Origin: Actinokineospora fastidiosa
GTDB taxonomy: Bacteria; Actinomycetota; Actinomycetes; Mycobacteriales; Pseudonocardiaceae
NCBI RefSeq assembly: GCF_014648415.1
Contig: NZ_BMRB01000003.1
Location: 186,001 to 250,000 of the forward strand
DNA length: 64,000 nt
Reading direction: 5' to 3'
The position numbers and the translations under genes were made by a program. Below, piece by piece: positions 43,163 to 52,328 of the stretch. The notes below the pieces were generated by a model. It worked only from the letters and a program-made list of their open reading frames with translations, searched no databases and had not been told where the DNA came from. Each line of letters opens with the position of its first letter. The first letter of the stretch is position 1.

Positions 43163-44527
43163 TCAGCTGACGGTGACCAGGTCTTTGAGTTTGTCGTAGC
43201 GGGCTGGGCCGATTCCTTCGATCTGGCGGAGTTGGCTGATCTCGGTGAAGCCGCCGTGGGCGTTGCGGTACTCGACTATGCGTTGGGCGGTGACGATTCC
43301 CACGCCGGGCAGGGCGTCCAGTTGGTAGACCTGGGCTGTGTTGAGGTTGGTGAGCGGTGGTTTGGCCGGGTCGGCGACGGCGGGTGGGGTGACGCCGACG
43401 TGGATCTGCTCGCCGTCGATGAGGCGGCGGGCGAGGTTGAGGGTGCTGGTGTCGGTTCCGGGGAGGGGGCCGCCGCTGGCCGTGATGGCGTCGATGACCC
43501 GGGAGCCGGTGGGGAGTTCACGGACGCCGGGGGACTTGACCTTGCCTTGGATGTCGACGGTGACGGCCGTTTTGGGTTGGTCTACGGGCAGGGCGGCGGT
43601 CGGGGGTGCCGCCGCTGGTGCTTCCGGGGTGCTGGGCAGTGCGATCAGTCCCGCGAGGAGGGCGCCTACCGCCACGGCGATGACGGCGGCGGCACGGGAC
43701 AGGCGACGGCGACGACGCTGGGGTGGTTCGGGGTCGAGGACGGAATCAGGGTCGAGGTCGTCGGGATCGAGGTCCGGTTCGGTGAGGGCGGGGTCGATCG
43801 GCTGGTAGTGGTCGGTCCTGGTGGGTGTGTGGGGTGCGGGAAGGTCCGGCTCGGCGTACGGGGGCATGGCCGAGCCGGGACCCGCGGGAGTCCGGCGGCT
43901 TGGGGATGGGGTGGACTCGGGGAGGTCTGGCTGACCTGCGTGGGAAGACAGGCTGGCCGACGCGGCCAAGACTTCATTCGGTGCCGAGGGCCGGTCAGAT
44001 GACAGGTAGTCGGAGGCACGGCGGAAGGGACCCTGAGCCGCGCGAAGTGCCGAAGGCGCGTCAGCCGACAGGTTGTCGGAGGCACGGCGGGAGGAACCCG
44101 AAGCCGCGCCAAGCGCCGAACGCTCGTCAGCCGACAGGTTGTCGGAGGCACGGCGGGAGGAACCCGAAGCCGCGCCAAGCGCCGAACGCTCGTCAGCCGA
44201 CAGGTTGTCGGAGGCACGGCTGAAGGAGCCCGAAGCCGCGCGAAGTGTCGAAGATTCGTCAGTCGACAGGTTGTCGGGGGTGCGTCGGAGTGAGTTCAGG
44301 GTGGTGCGGAGGGGTTGGTGGGTGTGGGGTGGGTGGTCGGGGTCTTCGGTTGGGTACGCGGGGAGGGTGCCGGTGAAGGCGCCTGAGGGTTTGGTCCAGC
44401 GGTTGAAGAAGCGGGTCATGGGGTGGTGTTGGTCCGCATAGGACGGTAGGGAGCCGTTGTCCCAGGGGCGGTCGATGGCGCGGCTGAGGCGGGCGAGGGC
44501 TTCGTCCACAGAGGCTTTCGTCTTCAT
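43163..44527 (-). CDS. comEA: ComEA-type helix-hairpin-helix DNA-binding protein with repeat-rich N terminus
   Basis: 454 aa from ATG at 44527 (MKTKASVDEALARL). Residues 1-~245 are a disordered polar region containing five 22-aa repeats (RASDNLSADERSALG core). One membrane segment (AAAVIAVAVGALLAGLIALP) follows, then an SLBB-like domain (VTVDIQGKVKSPGVRELP) and two C-terminal HhH motifs (LDALPGVGIVTAQRIVEYR, LRQIEGIGPARYDKLKDLV). ComEA binds incoming DNA outside the membrane. The cytoplasmic extension makes it much longer than the usual 200-300 aa. Confidence 0.9.
   Translation of the reverse strand: MKTKASVDEALARLSRAIDRPWDNGSLPSYADQHHPMTRFFNRWTKPSGAFTGTLPAYPTEDPDHPPHTHQPLRTTLNSLRRTPDNLSTDESSTLRAASGSFSRASDNLSADERSALGAASGSSRRASDNLSADERSALGAASGSSRRASDNLSADAPSALRAAQGPFRRASDYLSSDRPSAPNEVLAASASLSSHAGQPDLPESTPSPSRRTPAGPGSAMPPYAEPDLPAPHTPTRTDHYQPIDPALTEPDLDPDDLDPDSVLDPEPPQRRRRRLSRAAAVIAVAVGALLAGLIALPSTPEAPAAAPPTAALPVDQPKTAVTVDIQGKVKSPGVRELPTGSRVIDAITASGGPLPGTDTSTLNLARRLIDGEQIHVGVTPPAVADPAKPPLTNLNTAQVYQLDALPGVGIVTAQRIVEYRNAHGGFTEISQLRQIEGIGPARYDKLKDLVTVS
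43994..44323 (-). repeat. 66-bp in-frame repeats in the comEA N-terminal region
   Basis: Five units start at 43994, 44060, 44126, 44192 and 44258, exactly 66 bp apart. The middle ones are identical over nearly the whole unit. Each encodes 22 residues with SRRASDNLSADERSALG-like sequence. The near-identity indicates recent expansion. Confidence 0.9.
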
Positions 44528-44590
44528 GCCATCGACGGTAGGAGCCGCGCTCACCCCGCGGCCACCCCCGCCCCGCCGCCTGTGGATAAC

Positions 44591-45439
44591 TCAGGTGCAG
44601 ATCGCGATCCCCAAGACGCCGGGGCCGGTGTGGGCGCCGATGACCGCGCCTACCTCGCTGACGAAACAGCCCGCTGATGCCGGGAGGCGTTCGTCCACTC
44701 GGGCCGCCAGGTCGGCGGCTCGTTCTGGTGCCCCCAGGTGGTGCACGGCCATGCGGACCTCGCCCGAGGGGAGTTCTGCGACGGCCGCCGAGGCCAGGTC
44801 GACCAGGCGGGACAGGGCTCGGGTTGTCGTGCGGACCTTCTCAAGGGGCTGGATGCGGCCGTCTGCCACGTGAAGGACCGGCTTCACCGACAGGGCCGTG
44901 CCGAAGAGGGCGGCCGCCGCGCCTATCCGGCCGCCTCGGCGGAGGTACTCCAAGGTCTCCACGACGAACAGGCAGCGGGTGCGGGCCGCCGCGGCCACCG
45001 CGGCGGCCTCGACCTCCGCGCCGGCGCCTCCCGCCGCGGCCACCGAGGCCGCGCGGAGGGCCGCGAAACCCAAGCCCATCGCGATCGTCCGGGAGTCGAC
45101 CACGTGGATGCGCGTCGGGTCGACCTCGTCGGCCGCAAGGCGGGCTGATTCCCACGTGCCGGACAGGTCCCGCGAGAGGTGCACCGAGACCACACCCTCG
45201 TACCCCGACGCCAGGAGGGCGCGGTAGCGGACGGCGAAGGCCTCCGGGTTCGGGCGGGACGTCGTGACCGTGCGGTGGTCGCGGAGGGCTCGGGCCAGTT
45301 CGTCCGGGCCGATGTCGACGCCGTCCCGGCCGGACTCGTCGTCGATGTGGACGGTCAGGGGAACCACGTGGACGGCGTGCCGGTCGGCGAACCCCTCGGG
45401 GAGGTACGCGGTCGAGTCGGTGACTACGGCGAACGGCAC
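44591..45439 (-). CDS. DegV family fatty-acid-binding protein
   Basis: 282 aa. The N terminus is FAVVTDSTAYLPEGF, with TVTTSRPNPEAF and HLSRDLSGTWESARLAA typical of DegV. The C-terminal domain has LFVVETLEYLRRGGRIGAAAAL and SVKPVLHV. In Gram-positives such proteins (FakB) present fatty acids to a kinase; no fakA is in view. It lies between comEA and octT as in M. tuberculosis (Rv2417c). Confidence 0.93.
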   Translation of the reverse strand: MPFAVVTDSTAYLPEGFADRHAVHVVPLTVHIDDESGRDGVDIGPDELARALRDHRTVTTSRPNPEAFAVRYRALLASGYEGVVSVHLSRDLSGTWESARLAADEVDPTRIHVVDSRTIAMGLGFAALRAASVAAAGGAGAEVEAAAVAAAARTRCLFVVETLEYLRRGGRIGAAAALFGTALSVKPVLHVADGRIQPLEKVRTTTRALSRLVDLASAAVAELPSGEVRMAVHHLGAPERAADLAARVDERLPASAGCFVSEVGAVIGAHTGPGVLGIAICT

Positions 45440-45464
45440 GGTGCGTGAGCCTAACCGGCGGCCG

Positions 45465-46169
45465 TCAGTCGAGCAGCGGGCCGATCAGCTCGGCGAACGC
45501 CTTGCCGACCTGCTCGTGCGCCTGCCAACCCCAGTGGATGCCGTCGGGATTGCCCTGCCCGCTCAGCACGTGGTCGCCCACGATGTCGGCCAGATCCAGT
45601 AGCGGCACCCCGTTCGACGCCGCCCACGATGTGATCGCGCGCACAGCAGCCGCCCGACCATGGTGTACCCCCGCGTACCCCTCCGACCGGTGCACGGACG
45701 GCAACACGGCGACAGCGGGCAGCGACGGGCGCAAAGCCCGGATCGCGCCCAGCGTCCGGTCCAGGTACCGCACCGACAGCGCGGGCGGCAGCGCCACGCG
45801 CCGGGACACGCGGGACAAGTACGGCATCGACCTCAGGTACGCCGAGCGCACACACCGCCGGACGCGGTCGGAGTGCAGGTAGCGGATGCCCTCCCGCAGG
45901 TACGTCGGCACGGGCGACGGCAGCGTGTCCATCCCGCCCACGCCCAGGACCAGCACCGACGCCTTCGGCAGCACGGGCCACACGCGCGGGTCGCCGACCA
46001 GCGACCAGTACGCGTCGCGGGCGGTCCAGCCGAAGCCCGCGAACAGCTCCGCCGAGCCACCGAGCGCGGCCGCTGCCAGGTTCGGCCAGAGCCGGGGATC
46101 GTCGGCGGGATGCGGCCCGTCCGGCCCGTGGAAGGCCAGCGAGTCGCCGAACACGAGCAGGGTGGTCAC
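45465..46169 (-). CDS. octT: SGNH-fold hydrolase/acyltransferase, probable diglucosylglycerate octanoyltransferase
   Basis: 234 aa from GTG at 46169. SGNH block I is LVFGDSLAFHG (Ser10 nucleophile), block III is LGVGGMDTL, and block V is NPDGIHWG with catalytic Asp and His. Its position downstream of the phosphatase gene and next to degV matches Rv2418c (OctT) of M. tuberculosis, which octanoylates diglucosylglycerate in methylglucose lipopolysaccharide synthesis. The functional call rests on that synteny. The start overlaps the gpgP stop (GTGA). Confidence 0.78.
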   Translation of the reverse strand: MTTLLVFGDSLAFHGPDGPHPADDPRLWPNLAAAALGGSAELFAGFGWTARDAYWSLVGDPRVWPVLPKASVLVLGVGGMDTLPSPVPTYLREGIRYLHSDRVRRCVRSAYLRSMPYLSRVSRRVALPPALSVRYLDRTLGAIRALRPSLPAVAVLPSVHRSEGYAGVHHGRAAAVRAITSWAASNGVPLLDLADIVGDHVLSGQGNPDGIHWGWQAHEQVGKAFAELIGPLLD

Positions 46170-46780
46170 CCGGTGATGCCCGCGTTGTAGGCGATCAGCC
46201 GCCAGGCCATGCCGCTGGTCTCGCGGCGGGCGAGCACGGTCCAGTGGCAGTTGCCGATGCCCGCGAGCAGGGGCCAGCTCTCCAGCGGCAGGTTCAGCAG
46301 GTGCGCGGTCAGCGCGGTGATCAGGCCGCCGTGCGCGCACAGCAGGGCGGTCTCGGCGTCGCCGTCGTCGAGGTCGGCGACCACCTCGGCGGCCCGGGCG
46401 GCCACCTCGACGCGCGGCTCGCCGCCGGGCGGGGCCCAGGTCGGGTCGGTCTGCCAGATCTTGCGGGCGCCCGGGTACTCCGCGTCCACCTCGGTCAGGG
46501 TCTTGCCCTGCCACAGCCCCAGGTGGGTCTCGCGCAAACGCTTGTCAATGCGCAGGGGGACGCCGCTCGCGGAGCTGAACACGGTCGCGGTGTCGGTGGC
46601 GCGGCGCAGGTCGGAGGTGACGACGACGTCCGGGGCGAACCGCACCAGCGCGGGCACGGCGAAGCGGGCCTGGTTCCACCCGATCTCGGTCAGGTTGGAA
46701 TCGATGTGGCCCTGCATGCGACCCGTGGCGTTGTAGTCCGTCTCCCCGTGCCGCCACATCACGACCCTGCGCAGCGTCAC
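46166..46780 (-). CDS. gpgP: Histidine phosphatase, probable glucosyl-3-phosphoglycerate phosphatase
   Basis: 204 aa from GTG at 46780. The phosphoglycerate-mutase-like fold has WRHGETDYNATGRMQG (His11 phospho-acceptor), TSDLRRATDTA, LRETHLGLWQGKTL and CAHGGLITAL. By position between rsfS and octT it corresponds to Rv2419c (GpgP), which dephosphorylates glucosyl-3-phosphoglycerate. Some annotations call it a phosphoglycerate mutase. It overlaps rsfS by GTGA. Confidence 0.82.
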   Translation of the reverse strand: MTLRRVVMWRHGETDYNATGRMQGHIDSNLTEIGWNQARFAVPALVRFAPDVVVTSDLRRATDTATVFSSASGVPLRIDKRLRETHLGLWQGKTLTEVDAEYPGARKIWQTDPTWAPPGGEPRVEVAARAAEVVADLDDGDAETALLCAHGGLITALTAHLLNLPLESWPLLAGIGNCHWTVLARRETSGMAWRLIAYNAGITG

Positions 46781-47163
46781 GTGGCGTCGTCCTCCTCCGC
46801 GGGCGGACCGGCCTCGAACGGGACGCGCGGGCAGTCCTTCCACAGCCGCTCCAGGCTGTAGAAGGAGCGCTCCTCGGCGTGCTGGATGTGCACGACGACG
46901 TCGACGAAGTCCAGCAGGACCCAGCGGCCCTCGCGGGCGCCCTCGCGGCGGACCGGCTTGGTCCCCGCGGCGCGCATCTTCTCCTCGACGTTGTCGACGA
47001 TGGCCCCGACCTGCCGCTCGTTGGCCGCCGACGCGATGACGAAGCAGTCCGTGATGACGAGCTGGTCGGAGACGTCGAGCACGACCACCTCGGTCGCCTT
47101 CTTGTCGGCGGCCGCCGCCGCGGCGACGAGGGCCAACTCGCGGGCTTGCTCCGTGGCTGCCAC
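46777..47163 (-). CDS. rsfS: Ribosome silencing factor RsfS
   Basis: 128 aa from GTG at 47163, preceded by AAGGAG; an upstream frame start at 47190 lacks an SD. Family motifs are VVVLDVSDQLVITDCFVIASAANERQV and GREGRWVLLDFVDVVVHIQ-like text ending in ERLWKDCP. It binds L14 and blocks subunit joining in starvation. The order nadD-rsfS-gpgP is conserved. Confidence 0.95.
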   Translation of the reverse strand: MAATEQARELALVAAAAAADKKATEVVVLDVSDQLVITDCFVIASAANERQVGAIVDNVEEKMRAAGTKPVRREGAREGRWVLLDFVDVVVHIQHAEERSFYSLERLWKDCPRVPFEAGPPAEEDDAT

Positions 47164-47214
47164 GGCACTCCTTGGGGTATTCGCTGACACAACCCGTCGA
47201 GGGTACCCGCCGCC

Positions 47215-47808
47215 TCAGCGTTCGCCGACGTAGAGCCGCCGTTTGGAGATGTACTGCACGACGCCGTCGGGCACGAGGTACCAGACCGGCTCCCCCTTGG
47301 CGACCCGCTCCCGGCAGGCTGTGGACGAGATCGCCATGGCCGGCACCTCGACCAGGCTCACCGACCCGGTGGGCAGGTGCGTGTCCGCAAGGTCGTAGCC
47401 CGGACGGGTGACGCCGACGAAGTGGGCGAGGGTGAACAGCTCGGCGGCGTCGCGCCAGGACAGGATCTGGGCCAGCGCGTCGGCGCCGGTGATGAAGAAC
47501 AGCTGCGCGTCCGGGTTGAGCCCGCGCAGGTCGCGCAGGGTGTCGACGGTGTAGGTGGCGCCCTCGCGGTCGATGTCGACCCGGCTGACGGAGAAGCGCG
47601 GGTTGGACGCGGTGGCCACGACCGTCATCAGGTAGCGGTCCTCGGCGGCGCTGACCCGGCGGTCGCCCTTCTGCCACGGGTGGCCGGTGGGCACGAACAC
47701 GACCTCGTCGAGGTCGAAGCGCGCCTGCACCTCGCTGGCCGCGACGAGGTGCCCGTGGTGGATCGGGTCGAAGGTGCCGCCCATGATCCCGATACGGCGT
47801 TCCGCCAT
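47215..47808 (-). CDS. nadD: Nicotinate-nucleotide adenylyltransferase
   Basis: 197 aa from ATG at 47808. The nucleotidylyltransferase motif is [15 protein letters not shown], and the second motif [13 protein letters not shown] has the conserved SST. It adenylylates nicotinate mononucleotide in NAD synthesis. It is the first gene of the nadD-rsfS-gpgP-octT run. It is divergent from a nitroreductase gene across 97 bp. Confidence 0.95.
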   Translation of the reverse strand: MAERRIGIMGGTFDPIHHGHLVAASEVQARFDLDEVVFVPTGHPWQKGDRRVSAAEDRYLMTVVATASNPRFSVSRVDIDREGATYTVDTLRDLRGLNPDAQLFFITGADALAQILSWRDAAELFTLAHFVGVTRPGYDLADTHLPTGSVSLVEVPAMAISSTACRERVAKGEPVWYLVPDGVVQYISKRRLYVGER

Positions 47809-47905
47809 GGCGGTAACGGTACCCGCGCCCGTTCGGATCATGTCGCGTAGACCTATGACTACCTGGTATGAGGTACGGCCGCGGTTTGCTTGTAACACTC
47901 CTGCC

Positions 47906-48589
47906 ATGGCTTGGGAACCGATCCACGATCAGCCCTACACGCCCGTTCCGTACAACCCGGTGCGGATGAGCGTGGAGGACTCGCTGCGCGCGTCCGCGGA
48001 ACTGCGCGCCAAGATGGACCAGCGCCGCACAGTGCGCGCCTTCTCCACCGATCCGGTGCCGGAACAGGCGGTGCTCGACGCGATCGCCGTCGCTTCCACC
48101 GCGCCGTCGGGGGCCCATCAGCAGCCGTGGACGTTCGTGCTCGTGCAGGACCCCGAGGTGCGCGCGAAGATCCGCGAGGCCGCCGAGCGGGAGGAGCAGA
48201 TCTCCTACGCAGGCCGCCTCGGCGAGGAGTGGCTCTCCGCGCTGCGCCCGCTGGGCACGGACCAGAACAAGCCGCACCTGACCGACGCGCCCTACCTGAT
48301 CGTCGTCTTCGAGCAGCGGTACTACCTGGACGGCGACGAGCAGCACAAGCACTACTACGTCGACGAGTCGGTCGGGATCGCCGTCGGCATGCTGATCACC
48401 GCGCTGCACCTGGCGGGCCTCGCGGCGCTGACGCACACGCCCAGCCCGATGAAGTTCCTGTCCGAGGTGCTCAACCGCCCGCGCAACGAGAAGGCGTTCG
48501 CGGTGATCCCGGTGGGCTACCCCGCGCCGGACGCCACCGTGCCCGACCTCGTGCGCAAGGACCTGGAGCAGGTGCTCGTCCGCGTCTGA
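47906..48589 (+). CDS. Nitroreductase family FMN oxidoreductase
   Basis: 227 aa from ATG at 47906. Motifs are [20 protein letters not shown] (FMN phosphate contact), [16 protein letters not shown] and the C-terminal [18 protein letters not shown]. The subgroup resembles iodotyrosine deiodinase/BluB-like proteins rather than classical NfsB. Substrate unknown. The recQ gene begins 15 bases downstream. Confidence 0.9.
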   Translation: MAWEPIHDQPYTPVPYNPVRMSVEDSLRASAELRAKMDQRRTVRAFSTDPVPEQAVLDAIAVASTAPSGAHQQPWTFVLVQDPEVRAKIREAAEREEQISYAGRLGEEWLSALRPLGTDQNKPHLTDAPYLIVVFEQRYYLDGDEQHKHYYVDESVGIAVGMLITALHLAGLAALTHTPSPMKFLSEVLNRPRNEKAFAVIPVGYPAPDATVPDLVRKDLEQVLVRV

Positions 48590-48604
48590 GGTATCAAGGG
48601 AGGC

Positions 48605-50644
48605 GTGGACGAGCAGGCACTGCGCGCATCGGCGGAACGCCGGCTGCGCGCCCTGGCCGGTGAGGGCGCCCGGCTGCGCGAGGACCAGTGGACCGCGATC
48701 CGGACGCTGGTCGCCGAGCGCGGCCGGGCGCTGGTCGTGCAGCGCACCGGGTGGGGCAAGTCGGCGGTGTACTTCGTGGCCACGGCCCTGCTGCGGGAGC
48801 TGGGCGAGGGCCCGACGGTGATCGTCTCGCCGCTGCTGGCGCTGATGCGCAACCAGGTGGCCGCCGCAGCGAAGGCGGGCGTGCACGCGGCGACGATCAA
48901 CTCGGCGAACCCGGGCGAGTGGACCGCGGTGCAGGAGCAGGTGACCGCGGGCGAGGTCGATGTGCTGCTCGTCTCACCGGAACGGCTGAACAATCCCGAT
49001 TTCCGGGACACTGTGCTGCCGTCGCTGACCGCGTCGGCCGGGATGCTGGTGGTCGACGAGGCGCACTGCATCTCCGACTGGGGGCACGACTTCCGGCCGG
49101 ACTACCGGCGGCTGCGCACCCTGCTGACCGACCTTCCCGCGGGCGTGCCCGTGCTGGCCACGACGGCGACCGCCAACGACCGGGTGGTGCGCGACGTCTC
49201 CGCGCAGCTGGGGTCGTCGTCGGTGCTGCGGGGGCCGTTGGACCGGGAGAGCCTGCACCTGGCGGTGCTGCGGCTGCCGACGGCGCAGGCGCGCCTGGCC
49301 TGGCTGGCGGAGAACCTGCCGCGGTTCACCGGATCGGGGATCATCTACACGCTGACGGTGGCCGCCGCCGAGGAGTTGGCGGGCTTCCTGCGCGACCGCG
49401 GGTTCCCCGTCGCCGCCTACACCGGGCGCACCGACCCCGAGGAGCGGCTGCGGGCCGAGGAGGACCTGCTGGCCAACCGGGTCAAGGCGCTGGTGGCGAC
49501 CTCGGCGCTGGGCATGGGCTTCGACAAGCCCGACCTGGGCTTCGTGGTGCACGTGGGCGCCCCGCAGTCGCCGATCGCGTACTACCAGCAGATCGGGCGC
49601 GCGGGCCGTGGCGTCGAGCGGGCGGACGTGGTGCTGCTGCCCGGCGTCGAGGACAAGGACATCTGGTCGTACTTCGCCTCGCTGGCGTTCCCGCCCGAGC
49701 AGGTGGTGCGGCAGGTGCTGGACGCGTTGACCGACAAGCCGATCTCGACGCCCGCGCTGGAGCCGCTGGTCGAGCTGTCGCGCAACCGGCTGGAGATGGT
49801 GCTCAAGGTCCTCGACGTGGACGGGGCCGTGCGGCGGGTCCGGGGCGGCTGGACGGCGACGGGCGAGCCGTGGGAGTACGACGCCGCGCGGTACGGCCGC
49901 ATCGCCGAGGCCCGCGACGCCGAGCAGCGGGCGATCCTGGACTACCAGTCGACCGACGGCTGCCGCATGGAGTTCCTGCTGCGCACCCTGGACGACCCGC
50001 ACGCCGCGCCGTGCGGCCGCTGCGACAACTGCACCGGCCGCCGCTGGAGCGCGGAGGTGTCCGCCTCGGGCGTGGACGCCGCGCGCGAGCGGCTGCGCAG
50101 GCCGGGCGTGGAGATCCCGCCGAAGAAGCTGTGGCCGACGGGCATGTCCGCGCTGGGCGTGCCGCTGTCGGGGAAGATCAAGCGGCCGCTGGAGCCGGGA
50201 CGGGCGCTGGGGCGGCTGACGGACATCGGGTGGGGCAACCGCCTGCGTGAACTGTTCGCCGGACCCGACGGCCCGGTGCCGGACGACGTCGTGGACGGGT
50301 GCGTGAAGGTGCTCGCCGCGTGGGACTGGGCGGCCCGGCCGGTGGGCGTGGTGACGGTGGCGTCCGGGTCGCGGCTGGCGCGGGACCTGGGCGAGCGGAT
50401 CGCGGGCATCGGGCGGCTGCCGCTGCTGGGCGAGGTGTCCGTGGGCCACGGGGCGCGGGCCAACAGCGCGCAGCGGCTGGCGGGGCTGTGGGCCGGGCTG
50501 CGGTTCGACGGGACCGTCGCCGGTCCGGTCCTGCTGGTGGACGACCGGGTGGACACGGGGTGGACGATGACCGTGGCGGGCACGGCGCTGCTGGACGCGG
50601 GCGCGGAGGCGGTGCTGCCGTTCGCCCTGGCGACGACGACCTGA
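48605..50644 (+). CDS. recQ: RecQ-family DNA helicase with C-terminal phosphoribosyltransferase-like domain
   Basis: 679 aa from GTG at 48605. The SF2 core has Walker [27 protein letters not shown], and motif [11 protein letters not shown] RecQ zinc-binding region has Cys near 452 and CGRCDNC near 470-475. The HRDC domain is absent. The last ~150 residues instead hold [14 protein letters not shown] (about 642-655), matching the PRPP-binding loop of type I phosphoribosyltransferases (ComF-like). This helicase-PRTase layout appears in actinobacteria; the purpose of the tail is unknown. It is followed by a DUF2891 gene and a methyltransferase gene. Confidence 0.92.
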   Translation: MDEQALRASAERRLRALAGEGARLREDQWTAIRTLVAERGRALVVQRTGWGKSAVYFVATALLRELGEGPTVIVSPLLALMRNQVAAAAKAGVHAATINSANPGEWTAVQEQVTAGEVDVLLVSPERLNNPDFRDTVLPSLTASAGMLVVDEAHCISDWGHDFRPDYRRLRTLLTDLPAGVPVLATTATANDRVVRDVSAQLGSSSVLRGPLDRESLHLAVLRLPTAQARLAWLAENLPRFTGSGIIYTLTVAAAEELAGFLRDRGFPVAAYTGRTDPEERLRAEEDLLANRVKALVATSALGMGFDKPDLGFVVHVGAPQSPIAYYQQIGRAGRGVERADVVLLPGVEDKDIWSYFASLAFPPEQVVRQVLDALTDKPISTPALEPLVELSRNRLEMVLKVLDVDGAVRRVRGGWTATGEPWEYDAARYGRIAEARDAEQRAILDYQSTDGCRMEFLLRTLDDPHAAPCGRCDNCTGRRWSAEVSASGVDAARERLRRPGVEIPPKKLWPTGMSALGVPLSGKIKRPLEPGRALGRLTDIGWGNRLRELFAGPDGPVPDDVVDGCVKVLAAWDWAARPVGVVTVASGSRLARDLGERIAGIGRLPLLGEVSVGHGARANSAQRLAGLWAGLRFDGTVAGPVLLVDDRVDTGWTMTVAGTALLDAGAEAVLPFALATTT

Positions 50645-50655
50645 CTGGGGACCAC

Positions 50656-51621
50656 ATGTGGGCAGACCTGCTGACCGAGCGCGCCGAGGAACTGGCGCGC
50701 ACCGCGATCGACTCCATCCGCCGCGAGTTCCCGTACCACCTGCGGCACATGATGCAGGGGCCCGGCGACCATCCCGCGCATCCGAGGGACGTGCACCCGA
50801 GCTTCCACGGCAGCTTCGACTGGCACTCCTGCCTGGAGATGCACTGGGTCCTGGTCCGGCTGCACCAGTCCGATCTGGACGTTCCCAGGGGTGGCATCGA
50901 GGCGCTGCTGGACGAGCGGCTGGCGCCCGAGGCGGTCGCTGTCGAGGCGGCGTACTGCGCGGAGAATCCCCACCACAGCAGGCCGTACGGGCAGGCGTGG
51001 GCGCTGTGGCTCGCGCACGACGCGGCGGGCTCGCGGTGGGCGGACGCGCTCGCCCCGCTGGCGCGGACGGCCGCCGCGAACTTCACCGCGTGGCTGCCCA
51101 AGCTGACCTACCCGGTGCGACAGGGCATGCACGGCAACACGGCGTTCGCGCTGTCGCGCATCCTGCCGTACGCGGAGGCCAACGACCCGGCGCTGCGCCA
51201 ACTGGTCGTCGACACGGCGCTGCGGATGTTCGCCTCGGACAAGGCCTACCCGGCCGACTACGAGCCCAGCGGGTTCGACTTCCTCTCCCCCGCGCTCTGC
51301 GAGGCCGAGCTGATGGCGTCGGTCCTGCCGGACTTCCCGGCGTGGCTGGCGGAGTTCCTGCCGGAGGCGGCGTTCACCCCGGCGCACGTGTCCGACTCCA
51401 CCGACGGCCTGATCGCGCATCTCCACGGGCTGAACCTGAGCCGCGCGTGGGGGCTGCGGCGGATCGCGAGCGCGCTGCCGCCGGACGACGCGCGCGTCGA
51501 ACCGCTGCTGGAGTCGGCGAAGCGGCACGCGGAAGCCGCGCTGTCCGAGGTCAGCGGCTCGGACTTCGCCGTCGAGCACTGGCTGGCCGTGTACGCGCTG
51601 CTGCTGTTGGACGTCCGATGA
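50656..51621 (+). CDS. DUF2891 family protein
   Basis: 321 aa from ATG at 50656. Family features include REFPYHLRHMMQGPGD, HPSFHGSFDWHSCLEMHW, NPHHSRPYGQAWALWL and EPSGFDFLSPALCEAELM. The His, Trp, Asp and Glu-rich motifs look like an alpha/alpha-barrel enzyme related to glycosidase or epimerase folds, but no activity is known. Its stop overlaps the methyltransferase ATG (ATGA). Confidence 0.88.
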   Translation: MWADLLTERAEELARTAIDSIRREFPYHLRHMMQGPGDHPAHPRDVHPSFHGSFDWHSCLEMHWVLVRLHQSDLDVPRGGIEALLDERLAPEAVAVEAAYCAENPHHSRPYGQAWALWLAHDAAGSRWADALAPLARTAAANFTAWLPKLTYPVRQGMHGNTAFALSRILPYAEANDPALRQLVVDTALRMFASDKAYPADYEPSGFDFLSPALCEAELMASVLPDFPAWLAEFLPEAAFTPAHVSDSTDGLIAHLHGLNLSRAWGLRRIASALPPDDARVEPLLESAKRHAEAALSEVSGSDFAVEHWLAVYALLLLDVR

Positions 51622-52328
51622 CCGCCTATCTCGACCGGATCGAGTCGATGCCCGGGATGGCCGAGGCCCGCGCGCGGGTCATGGCCATGCTGGCGCTGCC
51701 GCCGCGCTCCACGGTGGTCGACGTCGGCTGCGGCGCGGGCCACGCCGCCGCGGAACTGGCCGCGGCGGGGCACCGGGTGATCGGCGTCGACCTCGCCGAG
51801 GACGCGATCGCCCTGGCCCGCTCGCGGCATCCGGCCATCGAGTTCCACGTCGGCGACGCGGCCGCGCTGCCGCTGGCGGACGGGTCTGTCCAGGGCTACC
51901 GCGCCTCGCGGGTCCTGCACAAGGTCCCGGACGCGGCACTGGCCCTGGCGGAAGCGCACCGCGTGCTGACGCCGGGCGGGCGCGCGGTGCTGGTGGGGCA
52001 GGACTACGGGATGGTCGTGGTGGACGGGCCTGAGGACATCATCCAGGCGGCGCGGACGGTGTTGAACAGGAAGCACGCGGGCCGCCGCTTCCGCGCCCTG
52101 CTGCTGGACGCGGGCTTCCATGACGTCACGGTCGAGGTGCACACGACGGTCAACACCGACCACGCGATGATGACCCCGTCCCTGATGGTCCTGGCGAACG
52201 GCGCGGTGGACTCAGGTCGAGTGACACGCGCGGAGGCCGACGCGTGGCTGGCGGACCAGGCCGCCCGCGGGGAACGCGACCGCTTCCTGAGCGCCTGGCC
52301 GATGTTCTACGTCTCAGCCGTGCGCTAG
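51618..52328 (+). CDS. Class I SAM-dependent methyltransferase
   Basis: 236 aa. Motif I is [16 protein letters not shown], followed by [15 protein letters not shown] (acidic loop), [15 protein letters not shown] and [16 protein letters not shown]. It belongs to the UbiE/methyltransf_11 type. Substrate unknown. It overlaps DUF2891 at its start and the 3' end of proB by 15 bases at its end. Confidence 0.88.
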   Translation: MTAYLDRIESMPGMAEARARVMAMLALPPRSTVVDVGCGAGHAAAELAAAGHRVIGVDLAEDAIALARSRHPAIEFHVGDAAALPLADGSVQGYRASRVLHKVPDAALALAEAHRVLTPGGRAVLVGQDYGMVVVDGPEDIIQAARTVLNRKHAGRRFRALLLDAGFHDVTVEVHTTVNTDHAMMTPSLMVLANGAVDSGRVTRAEADAWLADQAARGERDRFLSAWPMFYVSAVR

